The notes under the pieces were generated by a model, which was given only the letters and a program-made list of their open reading frames with translations, searched no databases and was not told the DNA's origin. Shown here piece after piece: positions 57,085-64,000 of a stretch of 64,000 bases of DNA. The translations under genes and the position numbers were made by a program. Source of the DNA: Streptomyces sp. AV19 (GTDB lineage Bacteria > Actinomycetota > Actinomycetes > Streptomycetales > Streptomycetaceae); assembly GCF_015999245.1 (NCBI RefSeq), contig NZ_JAEAMR010000009.1:183431-247430 (forward strand). The letters run 5' to 3'. How positions within the stretch are numbered: position 1 is the stretch's first letter; the number at the start of each line of letters is the position of its first letter.

Positions 57085-57465
57085 TGGGGGCGGTGCCCTT
57101 GGGGAGAGGGTGCCCCGGTCCCGCCCTTTCGCCGTTTCCGCAGGGGCTGCGCCCCTTCGCAACCCGCTTGTGCGCTGCCACGCGCGATGGGGGGCTGCGC
57201 CCCCTGCACCCCGCTTCGGGGCTCCGCCCCGGGCCCCGAAAAGCGGCCTCGCCGCTTTGTCCTCAAACGCCGGACGGGCTGAAGTGCGCGCCCGGGCCCG
57301 AATTCAGCCCGTCTGGAGGTCGCCCCCTCCGGGGAGCTCGAGGACAACCGCGCGGAGTGCGGTTGCGGGGGTGCAGGGGGGCGGAGCCCCCGCTCGCCAC
57401 CGGGGTGGCACAGGGGCGGAGCCCCCTGGGGAAACGGGTCAGGGCGGGGCCGGGACTCACCCCGC
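57085..57465. repeat. Modular Streptomyces intergenic repeat, copy 5
   Basis: From CCGCCCTTTCGCCGTTTCC to GGGGAAACGGGTCAGGGCGG, with GGGGCTGCGCCCC, GGGGCTCCGCCCC and CTCAAACGCCGGACGGGCTG / CAGCCCGTCTGG modules. It fills the gap between the GHKL protein and DUF3027 genes (same strand). Confidence 0.8.
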
Positions 57466-57482
57466 CCCGGCACGCGCCTGCG

Positions 57483-58382
57483 CTACGCGTGCCCCAAGTC
57501 CTCTTCCTCGCCCGCCCCGGCGGGGCCGCCCAGCGGCAGCACATCCACGACCGTCTCGTCGATCACCGGCGGCGCCGGCCTCGGCGGCTTCGGCATGACG
57601 GCCGCCTCCGAGTGCCCGCCGCAGCCGTACGACAACGACACGACGTGCCCGTCCGCCGGGCCGAACTCGTTGCCGCAGACACCGAACGCCTGGCCGAGCG
57701 AGCCGCCGATGGGGATGAGGAAGCCGCAGCTGACGCAGGAGGCGGGGGCCGCCTGGGCCATGGGGGTCTTGGCGCCGTGCGACTCGTCCCAGCGGTCGGC
57801 CGCGGTGTGCAGGCCGTAGCGGGACAGGACGCGGGCGCGGCGCATGCCGAGCTCCTCGGCGAGCGAGGTGATGGAGCCGCGCACGGGTGCGGTGACCTGG
57901 GCGGACGGCGGGCCGGCGGCGACGTCCGCGTCCTCCGCGTCGGCCAGCTCGGTCATCTCCGCGGAGAGCGCGGAGTTCGGCGGCGGCACCTCCTCGCCGG
58001 ACCAGCCGGGCTCCAGCCGCAGGTCGTCCGCGTCGGTCGGCAGCAGGTCGCCGGGGCCCATGTCGCCGGGGCGCAGCCGCTCGCTCCAGGGCACCCATTC
58101 GGGGGCGAGGAGCGCGTCGGGGCCGGGGAGCAGAACCGTCTCGTCGAGCGTGACGAGCTTGGCGCGGGAGGCACGGGCGACGGTGACGCCCCAGCGCCAG
58201 CCGCGGTAACCGGGGTCAAGGCAGGTGAAGTAGTGCGTGACGACGCGGTCCCCGTCGGCGACGACCTCGACGTGGTCACCGACCTTCCCGGGGTGCGCGG
58301 CCTCCTCGGCGGCGGCACGGGCGAGTTCGATCGCCTCGGCGCACTGACGGTCCGGGGTACGGCTTCGCATCGCAGCACTCAC
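57483..58382 (-). CDS. DUF3027 family protein
   Basis: The 299-residue protein is of the actinobacterial DUF3027 family: CAEAIELARAAAEEAAHPGKVGDHVEVV, WRWGVTVARASRAKLVTLDETVLLPGP, and a Cys-rich CVSCGFLIPIGGSLGQAFGVCGNEF, which may bind metal. Function unknown; it is conserved across actinobacteria. GTG 58382 (VSAAMRSR) is taken as start, and ATG 58370 is equally possible. It is divergent from the MFS gene over 340 bp. The track beyond is not homologous. Confidence 0.85.
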   Translation of the reverse strand: MSAAMRSRTPDRQCAEAIELARAAAEEAAHPGKVGDHVEVVADGDRVVTHYFTCLDPGYRGWRWGVTVARASRAKLVTLDETVLLPGPDALLAPEWVPWSERLRPGDMGPGDLLPTDADDLRLEPGWSGEEVPPPNSALSAEMTELADAEDADVAAGPPSAQVTAPVRGSITSLAEELGMRRARVLSRYGLHTAADRWDESHGAKTPMAQAAPASCVSCGFLIPIGGSLGQAFGVCGNEFGPADGHVVSLSYGCGGHSEAAVMPKPPRPAPPVIDETVVDVLPLGGPAGAGEEEDLGHA

Positions 58383-58720
58383 AAGAATCGATTCTCTCTT
58401 CCACGCCGTCTCACGAGTGCGCCAGCCGTACGGCCGGTTCGGCGGACGGAGCGGACCGTGGGGCCGCGTCGACGTCCGCCCGTTCGGCCGCGGGCGCACC
58501 TGGTCATGTCCATTCTGCGGGATCGAGACGCGGCGCGCGGCCAAGAACGACCGCTGGTGGCGCATTGTGCACGCTACCCCGGAGTTCGGTGCGGGGGATA
58601 CCCGGGTTTCGGTGAGCTCCCCGGGGCACTCCGGTACGCCCCCGGGAGCACCCCCGAGGCCGTGCCGCGTCCGGGGTCCGCCGGCTGGAGCCAAGCGGGC
58701 CCCGGCTGGGAGATGATGGC
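58383..58720. other. 338-bp divergent intergenic region
   Basis: No gene seen. It presumably carries the promoters of the DUF3027 and MFS genes. An AT-richer patch near 58381-58405 (AAGAATCGATTCTC) contains a palindromic GAATCGATTC at about 58384-58393. Confidence 0.4.
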
Positions 58721-60133
58721 GTGGTGGGAGCCATCCGGTCAGCAAATGGCGGTCCGCTCCGCCGCGGCGGCCGGAGCGTCGGCCGCGTGTTGCGCGCGCC
58801 CGTCTCCTTCGCCGCGCGGGGCGTCCGCAGGGCGACGAACGCCCACGGCGCGGGCGAGTCGGGCCTGTCGAAGCTGATCGAGCTGCACGCGGTGAACTCC
58901 GCGGGCGACATGATGATCACCATCGCGCTGGCGTCCACCATCTTCTTCTCGGTCCCGACGGAGGCGGCACGCGGCCGCGTGGCGCTGTACCTCGCGGTCA
59001 CGATGGCCCCGTTCACCCTCCTCGCCCCGGTGATCGGCCCGCTGCTGGACCGGCTGCCGCACGGCCGCCGGGCGGCGATGGCGGGCTCGATGCTGACCCG
59101 GGCGGTGCTGGCCGTGATGATGTCGGGGGCGGTGGCCACCGGCGGGCTGGAGCTGTACCCGGCGGCGCTCGGGGTGCTGGTGGCGTCGAAGGCGTACGGA
59201 GTGGTGCGCTCGGCGGTCGTGCCACGGCTGCTGCCACCACAGATCTCCCTCGTGAAGGCGAATTCCCGGGTGACACTGGGCGGCCTGGTGGCCACGGGAC
59301 TGGCGGCCCCGCTCGGCGCGGGGCTGCACCAGGTGGGGCCGGCCTGGCCGTTGTACGGAGCGTGCGCGATCTTCACGCTGGGCACGTTCTGGTCCCTCGC
59401 GCTGCCGCACAAGGTCGACTCGGCCAAGGGCGAGGCGCGCGCCCGGCTGGTCTCCCCCGACCACCGGCCGCACCGGCCGCACCTGCACGCGCGGGCCCGG
59501 ATCGAGGCCAGGGAACGGCGCGAGCGGCAGCGCAGGCCTGGGCTGCGCACGGTGGGCCGTTCGGTGCTGCACGCGCTCCAGGCCAACAGCGCGCTGCGGA
59601 TGCTGTCGGGCTTCCTCACCTTCTTCCTGGCGTTCCTGCTGCGGGTGCACCCGCTGGGCGGGCTGGGCCCGGCGTTCTCGCTGGGCATGGTCGCGGTGGC
59701 GGCGGGCGCGGGCAACGCGCTGGGCACGGCGATGGGGGCGCTGCTGCGCTCGCGCGGCCCGGAGAAGACCATCGCCGCGGTGCTGTCCGTGGCGCTGGCG
59801 ACGACGATCGTGACGGCGGTGCTCTACAGCGCGTTCTTCCTGGTGGTCGTGGCGGCGGTCGCGGGGATCTCGCAGGCGCTGGGCAAGCAGTCGCTGGACT
59901 CCCTCATCCAGCGGGACGTGCCGGAGGAGGTGCGGACGTCGGCGTTCGCCCGTTCCGAGACGCTGTTGCAGATGTCGTGGGTGGTCGGCGGCGCGATCGG
60001 GATCGTGCTCCCGCTCAACGGCGTGCTGGGCATGTCGGTGGCCGCCGGGTTCCTCGCGCTGGGCGTGGCCACTGCCGTCCGGGGGCTGCTGGCGGCGGCC
60101 AGGCGCGGCTCACCGCACCCGCGCGTGGCGTGA
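58721..60133 (+). CDS. MFS transporter
   Basis: The 470-residue integral membrane protein has two six-helix halves (SAGDMMITIALASTIFFSV; MAPFTLLAPVIGPLLDRLPHGRRA) and a central charged loop rich in Arg/His (HRPHRPHLHARARIEARERRERQRR, shown in part). The loop signature GPLLDRLPHGRR is the MFS loop 2-3 motif. The GTG at 58721 is preceded by GGGAG. Substrate unknown. It is followed within 30 nt by the DUF2771 lipoprotein gene and lies in a plus-strand run ending with mqnD. Confidence 0.85.
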   Translation: MVGAIRSANGGPLRRGGRSVGRVLRAPVSFAARGVRRATNAHGAGESGLSKLIELHAVNSAGDMMITIALASTIFFSVPTEAARGRVALYLAVTMAPFTLLAPVIGPLLDRLPHGRRAAMAGSMLTRAVLAVMMSGAVATGGLELYPAALGVLVASKAYGVVRSAVVPRLLPPQISLVKANSRVTLGGLVATGLAAPLGAGLHQVGPAWPLYGACAIFTLGTFWSLALPHKVDSAKGEARARLVSPDHRPHRPHLHARARIEARERRERQRRPGLRTVGRSVLHALQANSALRMLSGFLTFFLAFLLRVHPLGGLGPAFSLGMVAVAAGAGNALGTAMGALLRSRGPEKTIAAVLSVALATTIVTAVLYSAFFLVVVAAVAGISQALGKQSLDSLIQRDVPEEVRTSAFARSETLLQMSWVVGGAIGIVLPLNGVLGMSVAAGFLALGVATAVRGLLAAARRGSPHPRVA

Positions 60134-60159
60134 CGGATACGGCCGGGTAGCCTGCCCGC

Positions 60160-60621
60160 ATGACCGCTGCGTTTTTCCGGGGCAGACGCCGCCGCGCCGC
60201 TGCCGCCGCCGGGGCCGTGACCTTCGGGCTCGTCGTCCTTTCCGCCTGCGACAAGCCGACTCCGATGGCGACGCTGACCGTCGGCTCGTCGACGGTCCAG
60301 TCCGAGGCCTCCTGCTACGAGGACGGCGGGGCCATCGACCAGAAGGACCTGGCCGACTGCCTCGGGAAGAGCGGCAAGACCATCAAGGCGACCGTCGACG
60401 ACAAGCTGCACATCGGCGTGGACCCGAAGATCGCCGACCACGGCTGGACCGTGTTCGTCGACGGCCAGCCCGCGCTGGGCAAGATGACGAAGACGTACCG
60501 GACGCTCCAGGCCGGCGGGTTCTTCCAGGGCGGCAAGGACGAGGTCAAGATCAGCATCGTCGAGGTGGGCGACCGCGAGGCGCTGGGCGTCTGGAACTTC
60601 ACGCTCAAGAACAACTCCTGA
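60160..60621 (+). CDS. DUF2771 lipoprotein
   Basis: The 153-residue protein has a lipoprotein signal (RRRRAAAAAGAVTFGLVVLSAC; lipobox LSAC, acylated Cys29) and a beta-rich domain (MATLTVGSSTVQSEASCYEDG...) typical of DUF2771, whose function is unknown. It stands 2 nt before mqnB and is likely co-transcribed. Confidence 0.85.
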   Translation: MTAAFFRGRRRRAAAAAGAVTFGLVVLSACDKPTPMATLTVGSSTVQSEASCYEDGGAIDQKDLADCLGKSGKTIKATVDDKLHIGVDPKIADHGWTVFVDGQPALGKMTKTYRTLQAGGFFQGGKDEVKISIVEVGDREALGVWNFTLKNNS

Positions 60622-60623
60622 CG

Positions 60624-61373
60624 ATGCGGGTGCTCGTCGTCACCGCCGTCGCCGCCGAGCGCGATGCGGTGACGGCCGCGTTCCCCGGCGCCCCGGAAGA
60701 GGTCGCGCTGCCGGGCGGCGCGGTGCTGCACCGCACGGCCGGGTACGACGTGCTGGCCGCCGGGGTGGGCCCCGCGGCGGCCGCGGCCGGCACGGCGACG
60801 GCCCTGACGGCGGCCGCGCTCGCGGGCGACCCGTACGGCCTGGCCGTCTCGGCCGGCATCGGCGGGGGCGTCGCCCCCGGAGCACCGCTGGGCGCCCTGG
60901 TGGTCGCCGAGCGGATCGTCGCCGCCGACCTGGGGGCCGAGGCACCCGAGGGCTTCCTGACCGTCACGGAACTGGGCTTCGGCCGCGACGCGCACCGGCC
61001 GGACGCCGACCTGGTGCAGGCCGTCGCCGCGGCGGCCGGCGCGCTCCCCGGGGACGTGCTCACCGTCTCCACGGTGACCGGCTCCGCCGCCCGCGCCGCC
61101 GAGCTGACGCGGCGCCACCCCCGCGCGCTGGCCGAGGCGATGGAGGGCTTCGGCGTGGCCGAGGCCGCGGCCGCGCACGGCACGGGGGTGCTGGAGCTGC
61201 GCGCCGTCTCCAACGCCGTCGGGCCGCGCGACCGCGCCGCCTGGCGCATCGGGGACGCGCTGGCCGCGCTCACGGCCGCCTTCCGCGCGCTGCCCCCGGC
61301 CCTCGCGTCCGCAGGATTTCCGGCAGGACATTCGGCAGGACTCTCGGCAGGACTTCCGGAAGGAACGCAGTGA
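60624..61373 (+). CDS. mqnB: Futalosine hydrolase
   Basis: The 249-residue nucleoside phosphorylase-fold hydrolase cleaves futalosine to dehypoxanthinyl futalosine and hypoxanthine in the alternative menaquinone pathway. Signatures are ALPGGAVLHRTAGYDVLAAGVGPAAAAAGTAT, SAGIGGGVAPGAPLGALVVAERIVAADLG and MEGFGVAEAAAAHGTGVLELRAVSN (the MEG...ELR nucleoside site). The C-terminus carries three degenerate copies of PAGHSAGLSAGL encoded by a GC-rich tandem repeat. The stop overlaps mqnD (GTGA). Confidence 0.93.
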   Translation: MRVLVVTAVAAERDAVTAAFPGAPEEVALPGGAVLHRTAGYDVLAAGVGPAAAAAGTATALTAAALAGDPYGLAVSAGIGGGVAPGAPLGALVVAERIVAADLGAEAPEGFLTVTELGFGRDAHRPDADLVQAVAAAAGALPGDVLTVSTVTGSAARAAELTRRHPRALAEAMEGFGVAEAAAAHGTGVLELRAVSNAVGPRDRAAWRIGDALAALTAAFRALPPALASAGFPAGHSAGLSAGLPEGTQ

Positions 61374-62224
61374 ACGACACCCTCCGCATCGCCTACTCCC
61401 CCTGCCCCAACGACACCTTCACCTTCGACGCCTGGGCCCACGGCCGCGTCCCCGGCGCCCCCGCCCTGGACGTGACGTTCGCTGACATCGACGTCACCAA
61501 CGGCATGGCCGAGCGCGGCGAGTTCGACGTGCTCAAGGTGTCGTACGCGGTGCTGCCCTGGGTGCTGGACGAGTACGCGCTGCTGCCCTGCGGCGGCGCC
61601 CTGGGCCGCGGCTGCGGCCCGCTGGTGCTGACGAAGGAGGCGCTGGACGGCCCGGAGGCCCTGTCCGGGAGGACGGTCGCGGTGCCCAGCGAGCGCTCGA
61701 CGGCCTACCTGCTCTTCCGGCTGTGGGCGGCGGCGGAGGTGCCGGGCGGCGTCGGCGAGGTCGTCGTCCTGCCGTTCCACGAGATCATGCCGGCCGTGCG
61801 GGACGGCAGGGTGGACGCCGGACTGGTCATCCACGAGGCCCGCTTCACCTACCGGAACCTGGGGCTGCACTGCCTCGCCGACATGGGCGAGCACTGGGAG
61901 GACACCACGGGCCTGCCGATACCCCTCGGCGCGATCATCGCCAAGCGGTCCCTGGGCGAGGGGACGCTGCGCCGGCTCGCGGACGCGGCCCGGACGTCGG
62001 TGCGCATGGCGTGGGACGACCCGGAGGCCTCGCGGCCGTACGTCCTGGAGCACGCGCAGGAGATGGACCCGGCGGTGGCCGACCAGCACATCGGGCTCTA
62101 CGTGAACGAGTTCACGGCCGACCTCGGCGAGGACGGCTACGCGGCGGTCCGCGGGCTGCTCACGCGGGCCGCGGCCGAGGGGCTCGTACCGCCCCTCGGC
62201 CCGGAAGCGCTCGCGTTCCCCTGA
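61370..62224 (+). CDS. mqnD: 1,4-dihydroxy-6-naphthoate synthase
   Basis: The 284-residue periplasmic-binding-protein-fold enzyme carries out a late step of menaquinone synthesis by the futalosine route. Typical features: LRIAYSPCPNDTFTFDAWAHG (first residues), DVTFADIDVTNGMAERGEFDVLKVSYAVLPWVLDEYALLPCGGALG and GRTVAVPSERSTAYLLFRL. It begins at GTG 61370 within the GTGA overlap with mqnB, so the two are translated together. From recollection the mqnB-mqnD pair sits beside a cold-shock gene in S. coelicolor, as here. Confidence 0.95.
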   Translation: MNDTLRIAYSPCPNDTFTFDAWAHGRVPGAPALDVTFADIDVTNGMAERGEFDVLKVSYAVLPWVLDEYALLPCGGALGRGCGPLVLTKEALDGPEALSGRTVAVPSERSTAYLLFRLWAAAEVPGGVGEVVVLPFHEIMPAVRDGRVDAGLVIHEARFTYRNLGLHCLADMGEHWEDTTGLPIPLGAIIAKRSLGEGTLRRLADAARTSVRMAWDDPEASRPYVLEHAQEMDPAVADQHIGLYVNEFTADLGEDGYAAVRGLLTRAAAEGLVPPLGPEALAFP

Positions 62225-62264
62225 TCCGGTTCCCCTGGTCCGGTTCCCCGATCCGGGGCGGCGC

Positions 62265-62648
62265 TCAGACGTCCAGCTGGTCGGCCACCGCGCGCAGCAT
62301 GTTGGCGATCTTGGCGCCGTGGGCCTTGTCGGGGTAGCGGCCGCGCTCCAGTTGCTGCGTGACGTTCTCCAGCAGCGTCGTCAGGTCCTGGACGATCGAG
62401 GCCAGTTCGTCGGGCTTGCGGCGCTGTGCGGCCGCCAGCGAGGGGGTCGGGTCCAGGACGATCACACTGAGCGCCTGGTCACCGCGCTGGCCGGCGACCA
62501 CACCGAACTCCACGCGCTGGCCGGGCTTGAGGGAGTCCACCCCGTCCGGGAGCACCGAGGAGTGCACGAAGACGTCGCCGCCGTCGTCGCGGGAGAGAAA
62601 GCCGAAGCCCTTCTCACTGTTGAACCACTTGACCTTGCCGGTAGGCAC
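62265..62648 (-). CDS. Cold-shock-domain protein with C-terminal extension
   Basis: The 127-residue protein starts MPTGKVKWFNSEKGFGFLSRDDGGDVFVHSSVLP: the cold-shock fold with RNP1 (KGFGFL) and RNP2 (DVFVHS). A 60-residue helical extension follows the domain (DELASIVQDLTTLLENVTQQLERGRYPDKAHG), which is absent from the 67-residue CspA type. GTG start at 62648. It binds single-stranded RNA/DNA. Convergent with mqnD, with short direct repeats (GATCCGGTTCCCC) between the two. Confidence 0.93.
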   Translation of the reverse strand: MPTGKVKWFNSEKGFGFLSRDDGGDVFVHSSVLPDGVDSLKPGQRVEFGVVAGQRGDQALSVIVLDPTPSLAAAQRRKPDELASIVQDLTTLLENVTQQLERGRYPDKAHGAKIANMLRAVADQLDV

Positions 62649-62940
62649 GTCTGTCCTCGTCCTCGTACTCGTCGGAAATCGGAAACTGTCGAAAAATCTG
62701 CAAGCAAGTAAAAACGGCTCTGGATAGCACTACAGCGGGCCGCAAGACCCGCTACCCCCAAGGCTAATGGTCCCGGGCCCGGTGACAAGACGTCCTCGGG
62801 TCGTACCTCTGCGCGTCCGGCAGGGGACCGACGTGCTCATGCCCCGCGTCCGAAGCGGTGCGCGCGTGCGCCGTTCCTGGTCACAGCCGTGTGTACGGAC
62901 CCGGGGGCGAACCCGGCTCCTGGGCCACTACCCTGCTCGG

Positions 62941-63180
62941 GTGAGCAACGAAACGTCCCGGCCCGGGGATCTGCTGGTACGCACCGGCGCCATCGTCTTC
63001 CTTGTCGGCGCAGTGGCCACGATGGCCACGGTCGCCCCGCTGTTCCTCGGCGCGGATCCGCTGCCGACGCCGGCGTACTTCGTCTCCATGCTGATGGGCG
63101 TGGGATTCGTGGTCGCCGCCGCCGGGGTGCTGCGGGCGGCGGCGGCGCAGCGGCGGGCGGCGCGGGAAGCGGTGCGCTGA
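62941..63180 (+). CDS. Small two-helix membrane protein
   Basis: The 79-residue protein begins at GTG 62941 (MSNETSRPGDLLVRTGAIVFLVGAVATMATVAPLFLG, shown in part) and has two hydrophobic spans, about 13-34 and 44-63, ending in a basic Arg-rich tail. Streptomycetes keep this short conserved membrane gene near the cold-shock and HAD genes. Function unknown. Longer in-frame starts are rejected for lack of coding bias. Confidence 0.75.
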   Translation: MSNETSRPGDLLVRTGAIVFLVGAVATMATVAPLFLGADPLPTPAYFVSMLMGVGFVVAAAGVLRAAAAQRRAAREAVR

Positions 63181-63192
63181 CCTCCGCGTGAC

Positions 63193-63843
63193 CTACGCGG
63201 CGCGGCCCGCGCGGTGTTCCGCCAGCCAGGCGGGGAAGGCGGCCAGGCCGTCCAGGACCACGTCCGCTCCGGCCGCCCGCAGTTCCTCCGCCGGGCAGGG
63301 GCCGGTCGGCACGGCCACGGAGAGCGCGCCCGCCGTGCGCGCCCCGCGCACGTCCCCCGTGTGGTCGCCGACATAGACCCCGGCGCCCTCGGCGCGCAGC
63401 GCCACCGCCTTCCGCTCGGCCCACAGGTCGCCGATCAGGGCGTCCGGCTCCAGGCCGAGGTGCTCCAGGTGCAGCCGGGCGTTGCCGCCGTGCTTGGCCG
63501 TGACGACCACGGAACGTCCGCCGAGCGCGCGCACCGCGGCCAGCGCCTCGCGGGCGCCGGGCATCGGGACGGTGGGCGCGATGGCGAGGCCTGGGTACAG
63601 CTCGCGGTAGCGCGTGGCCATCCGCGGCACGTCCTCCTCGGGGAACCACTCCCGCAGCTCGTGGACGAGCGGCGGGCCGAGGCGGCTGACGACGAGGTCG
63701 GTGTCGATGGGCACGCCGGTCTCGGCGGCGAGGGCCTCGTAGGCCGCCTTGATCCCCGGCCGGGAGTCGATCAGGGTCATGTCCAGGTCGAAGCCGACGG
63801 TGAAGGGGGTGGAGGTGGGGTGGGGCGGGGTGGTCGTCGTCAT
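63193..63843 (-). CDS. HAD-superfamily phosphatase (phosphoglycolate phosphatase-like)
   Basis: The 216-residue haloacid dehalogenase-fold hydrolase carries all four motifs: FDLDMTLIDSRPG (motif I, Asp19 and Asp21), VVVTAKHGG (motif II Thr), the Lys of AERKAV (motif III) and VYVGDHTGDVRGAR (motif IV). A four-helix C1 cap follows motif I. It is of the PGPase/GPH type, with substrate undetermined. Its start region falls at ATG 63843. Convergent with the small membrane protein gene (12 nt). Confidence 0.92.
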   Translation of the reverse strand: MTTTTPPHPTSTPFTVGFDLDMTLIDSRPGIKAAYEALAAETGVPIDTDLVVSRLGPPLVHELREWFPEEDVPRMATRYRELYPGLAIAPTVPMPGAREALAAVRALGGRSVVVTAKHGGNARLHLEHLGLEPDALIGDLWAERKAVALRAEGAGVYVGDHTGDVRGARTAGALSVAVPTGPCPAEELRAAGADVVLDGLAAFPAWLAEHRAGRAA

Positions 63844-63887
63844 GGGGTCATTCTCCGGCGCGGGGGCGTCGTGGCCGCGGGTGGGGG

Positions 63888-64000
63888 GATTTTGCCCCTG
63901 GCCCGCCCTTTCACCGTTTCTTCCGGGCTCCGCCCGGGGCGGGGTGCGGGGGCTGCGCCCCTCGGCCCGGCACCGCGCTTCGCGCGGTGAGGCGGGGGCT
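63888..64000. repeat. Modular Streptomyces intergenic repeat, copy 6 (truncated by window edge)
   Basis: CCCGCCCTTTCACCGTTTC opens the copy, with GGGCTCCGCCC, GGGGCTGCGCCCC and CACCGCGCTTCGCGCGGTGA modules after it. The right half lies outside the window. Confidence 0.75.

Overview
The window is about 73% G+C, rich in GTG/TTG starts and ATGA/GTGA overlaps, and carries gene families typical of Streptomyces (DUF5753 and TPR XRE regulators, DUF6879, DUF2530, DUF2771, DUF3027, futalosine-pathway genes, Uma2 proteins). It is a chromosomal segment of a Streptomyces or a close relative. From memory, the order dmdR1 - UPF0309 SIS protein - pdxH/citrate synthase-like - serC - mqnB/mqnD/cold-shock is collinear with one arm-proximal stretch of the S. 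coelicolor chromosome. The backbone is therefore conserved and the blocks between are accessory.

Layout. 0-9.7 kb (mostly backbone): the tail of a TPR-type regulator, an FAD monooxygenase, an alpha/beta-hydrolase-fold protein with an altered nucleophile, the iron repressor DmdR1, a SIS protein, a PAS/GAF protein, pdxH and a citrate synthase-like gene. 10-17.8 kb: a minus-strand operon for a CoA-thioester pathway (AtuA-like, carboxyltransferase, biotin carboxylase, acyl-CoA dehydrogenase, enoyl-CoA hydratase, TetR). It resembles acyclic-terpene (atu) or branched-chain acid catabolism, and an orphan IS200/IS605 right end with an omega-RNA-like fold sits inside it. 18.4-24.5 kb: an FAD/Fe-S dehydrogenase, serC, an erythromycin-esterase family protein and a DinB/DUF664 protein. 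25.2-27.3 kb: a secreted protein whose N-terminal domain carries the full pertussis-toxin S1 catalytic signature, the most striking single gene here.

27.3-31 kb: an amino-acid permease, a paired SMR efflux system with a divergent MarR, and a PrmC-like methyltransferase behind a structured leader. 31-54 kb is the accessory core. Two inverted copies of a roughly 1.7-kb module (G-quadruplex leader, HTH/zinc-ribbon protein, Uma2-type nuclease) lie at 31.07-32.85 and 51.97-53.68 kb. The second copy is decaying: it has a nonsense codon and has lost a likely catalytic Glu. A third Uma2 relic lies at 50.64-50.79 kb. Between them are XRE regulators with small partner genes, an aldo/keto reductase, ThpR, a MarR-MFS operon, a PIN-type toxin/antitoxin pair, a purine permease, a CtpE-like P-type ATPase, an amidinotransferase, a secreted protease and an O-methyltransferase.

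54-64 kb returns to backbone: a 1049-residue GHKL/sacsin-like protein, DUF3027, an MFS transporter, a DUF2771 lipoprotein, mqnB-mqnD (menaquinone through futalosine), a cold-shock protein, a small membrane protein and a HAD phosphatase.

At least six intergenic junctions carry one modular repeat family. Its best copies are bounded by inverted CCGCCCTTTCACCGTTTC-like ends and contain inverted GCGCCGGACGGGCTG modules. Many convergent gene pairs are separated by perfect GC-rich hairpins. No tRNA, rRNA or CRISPR array was seen.
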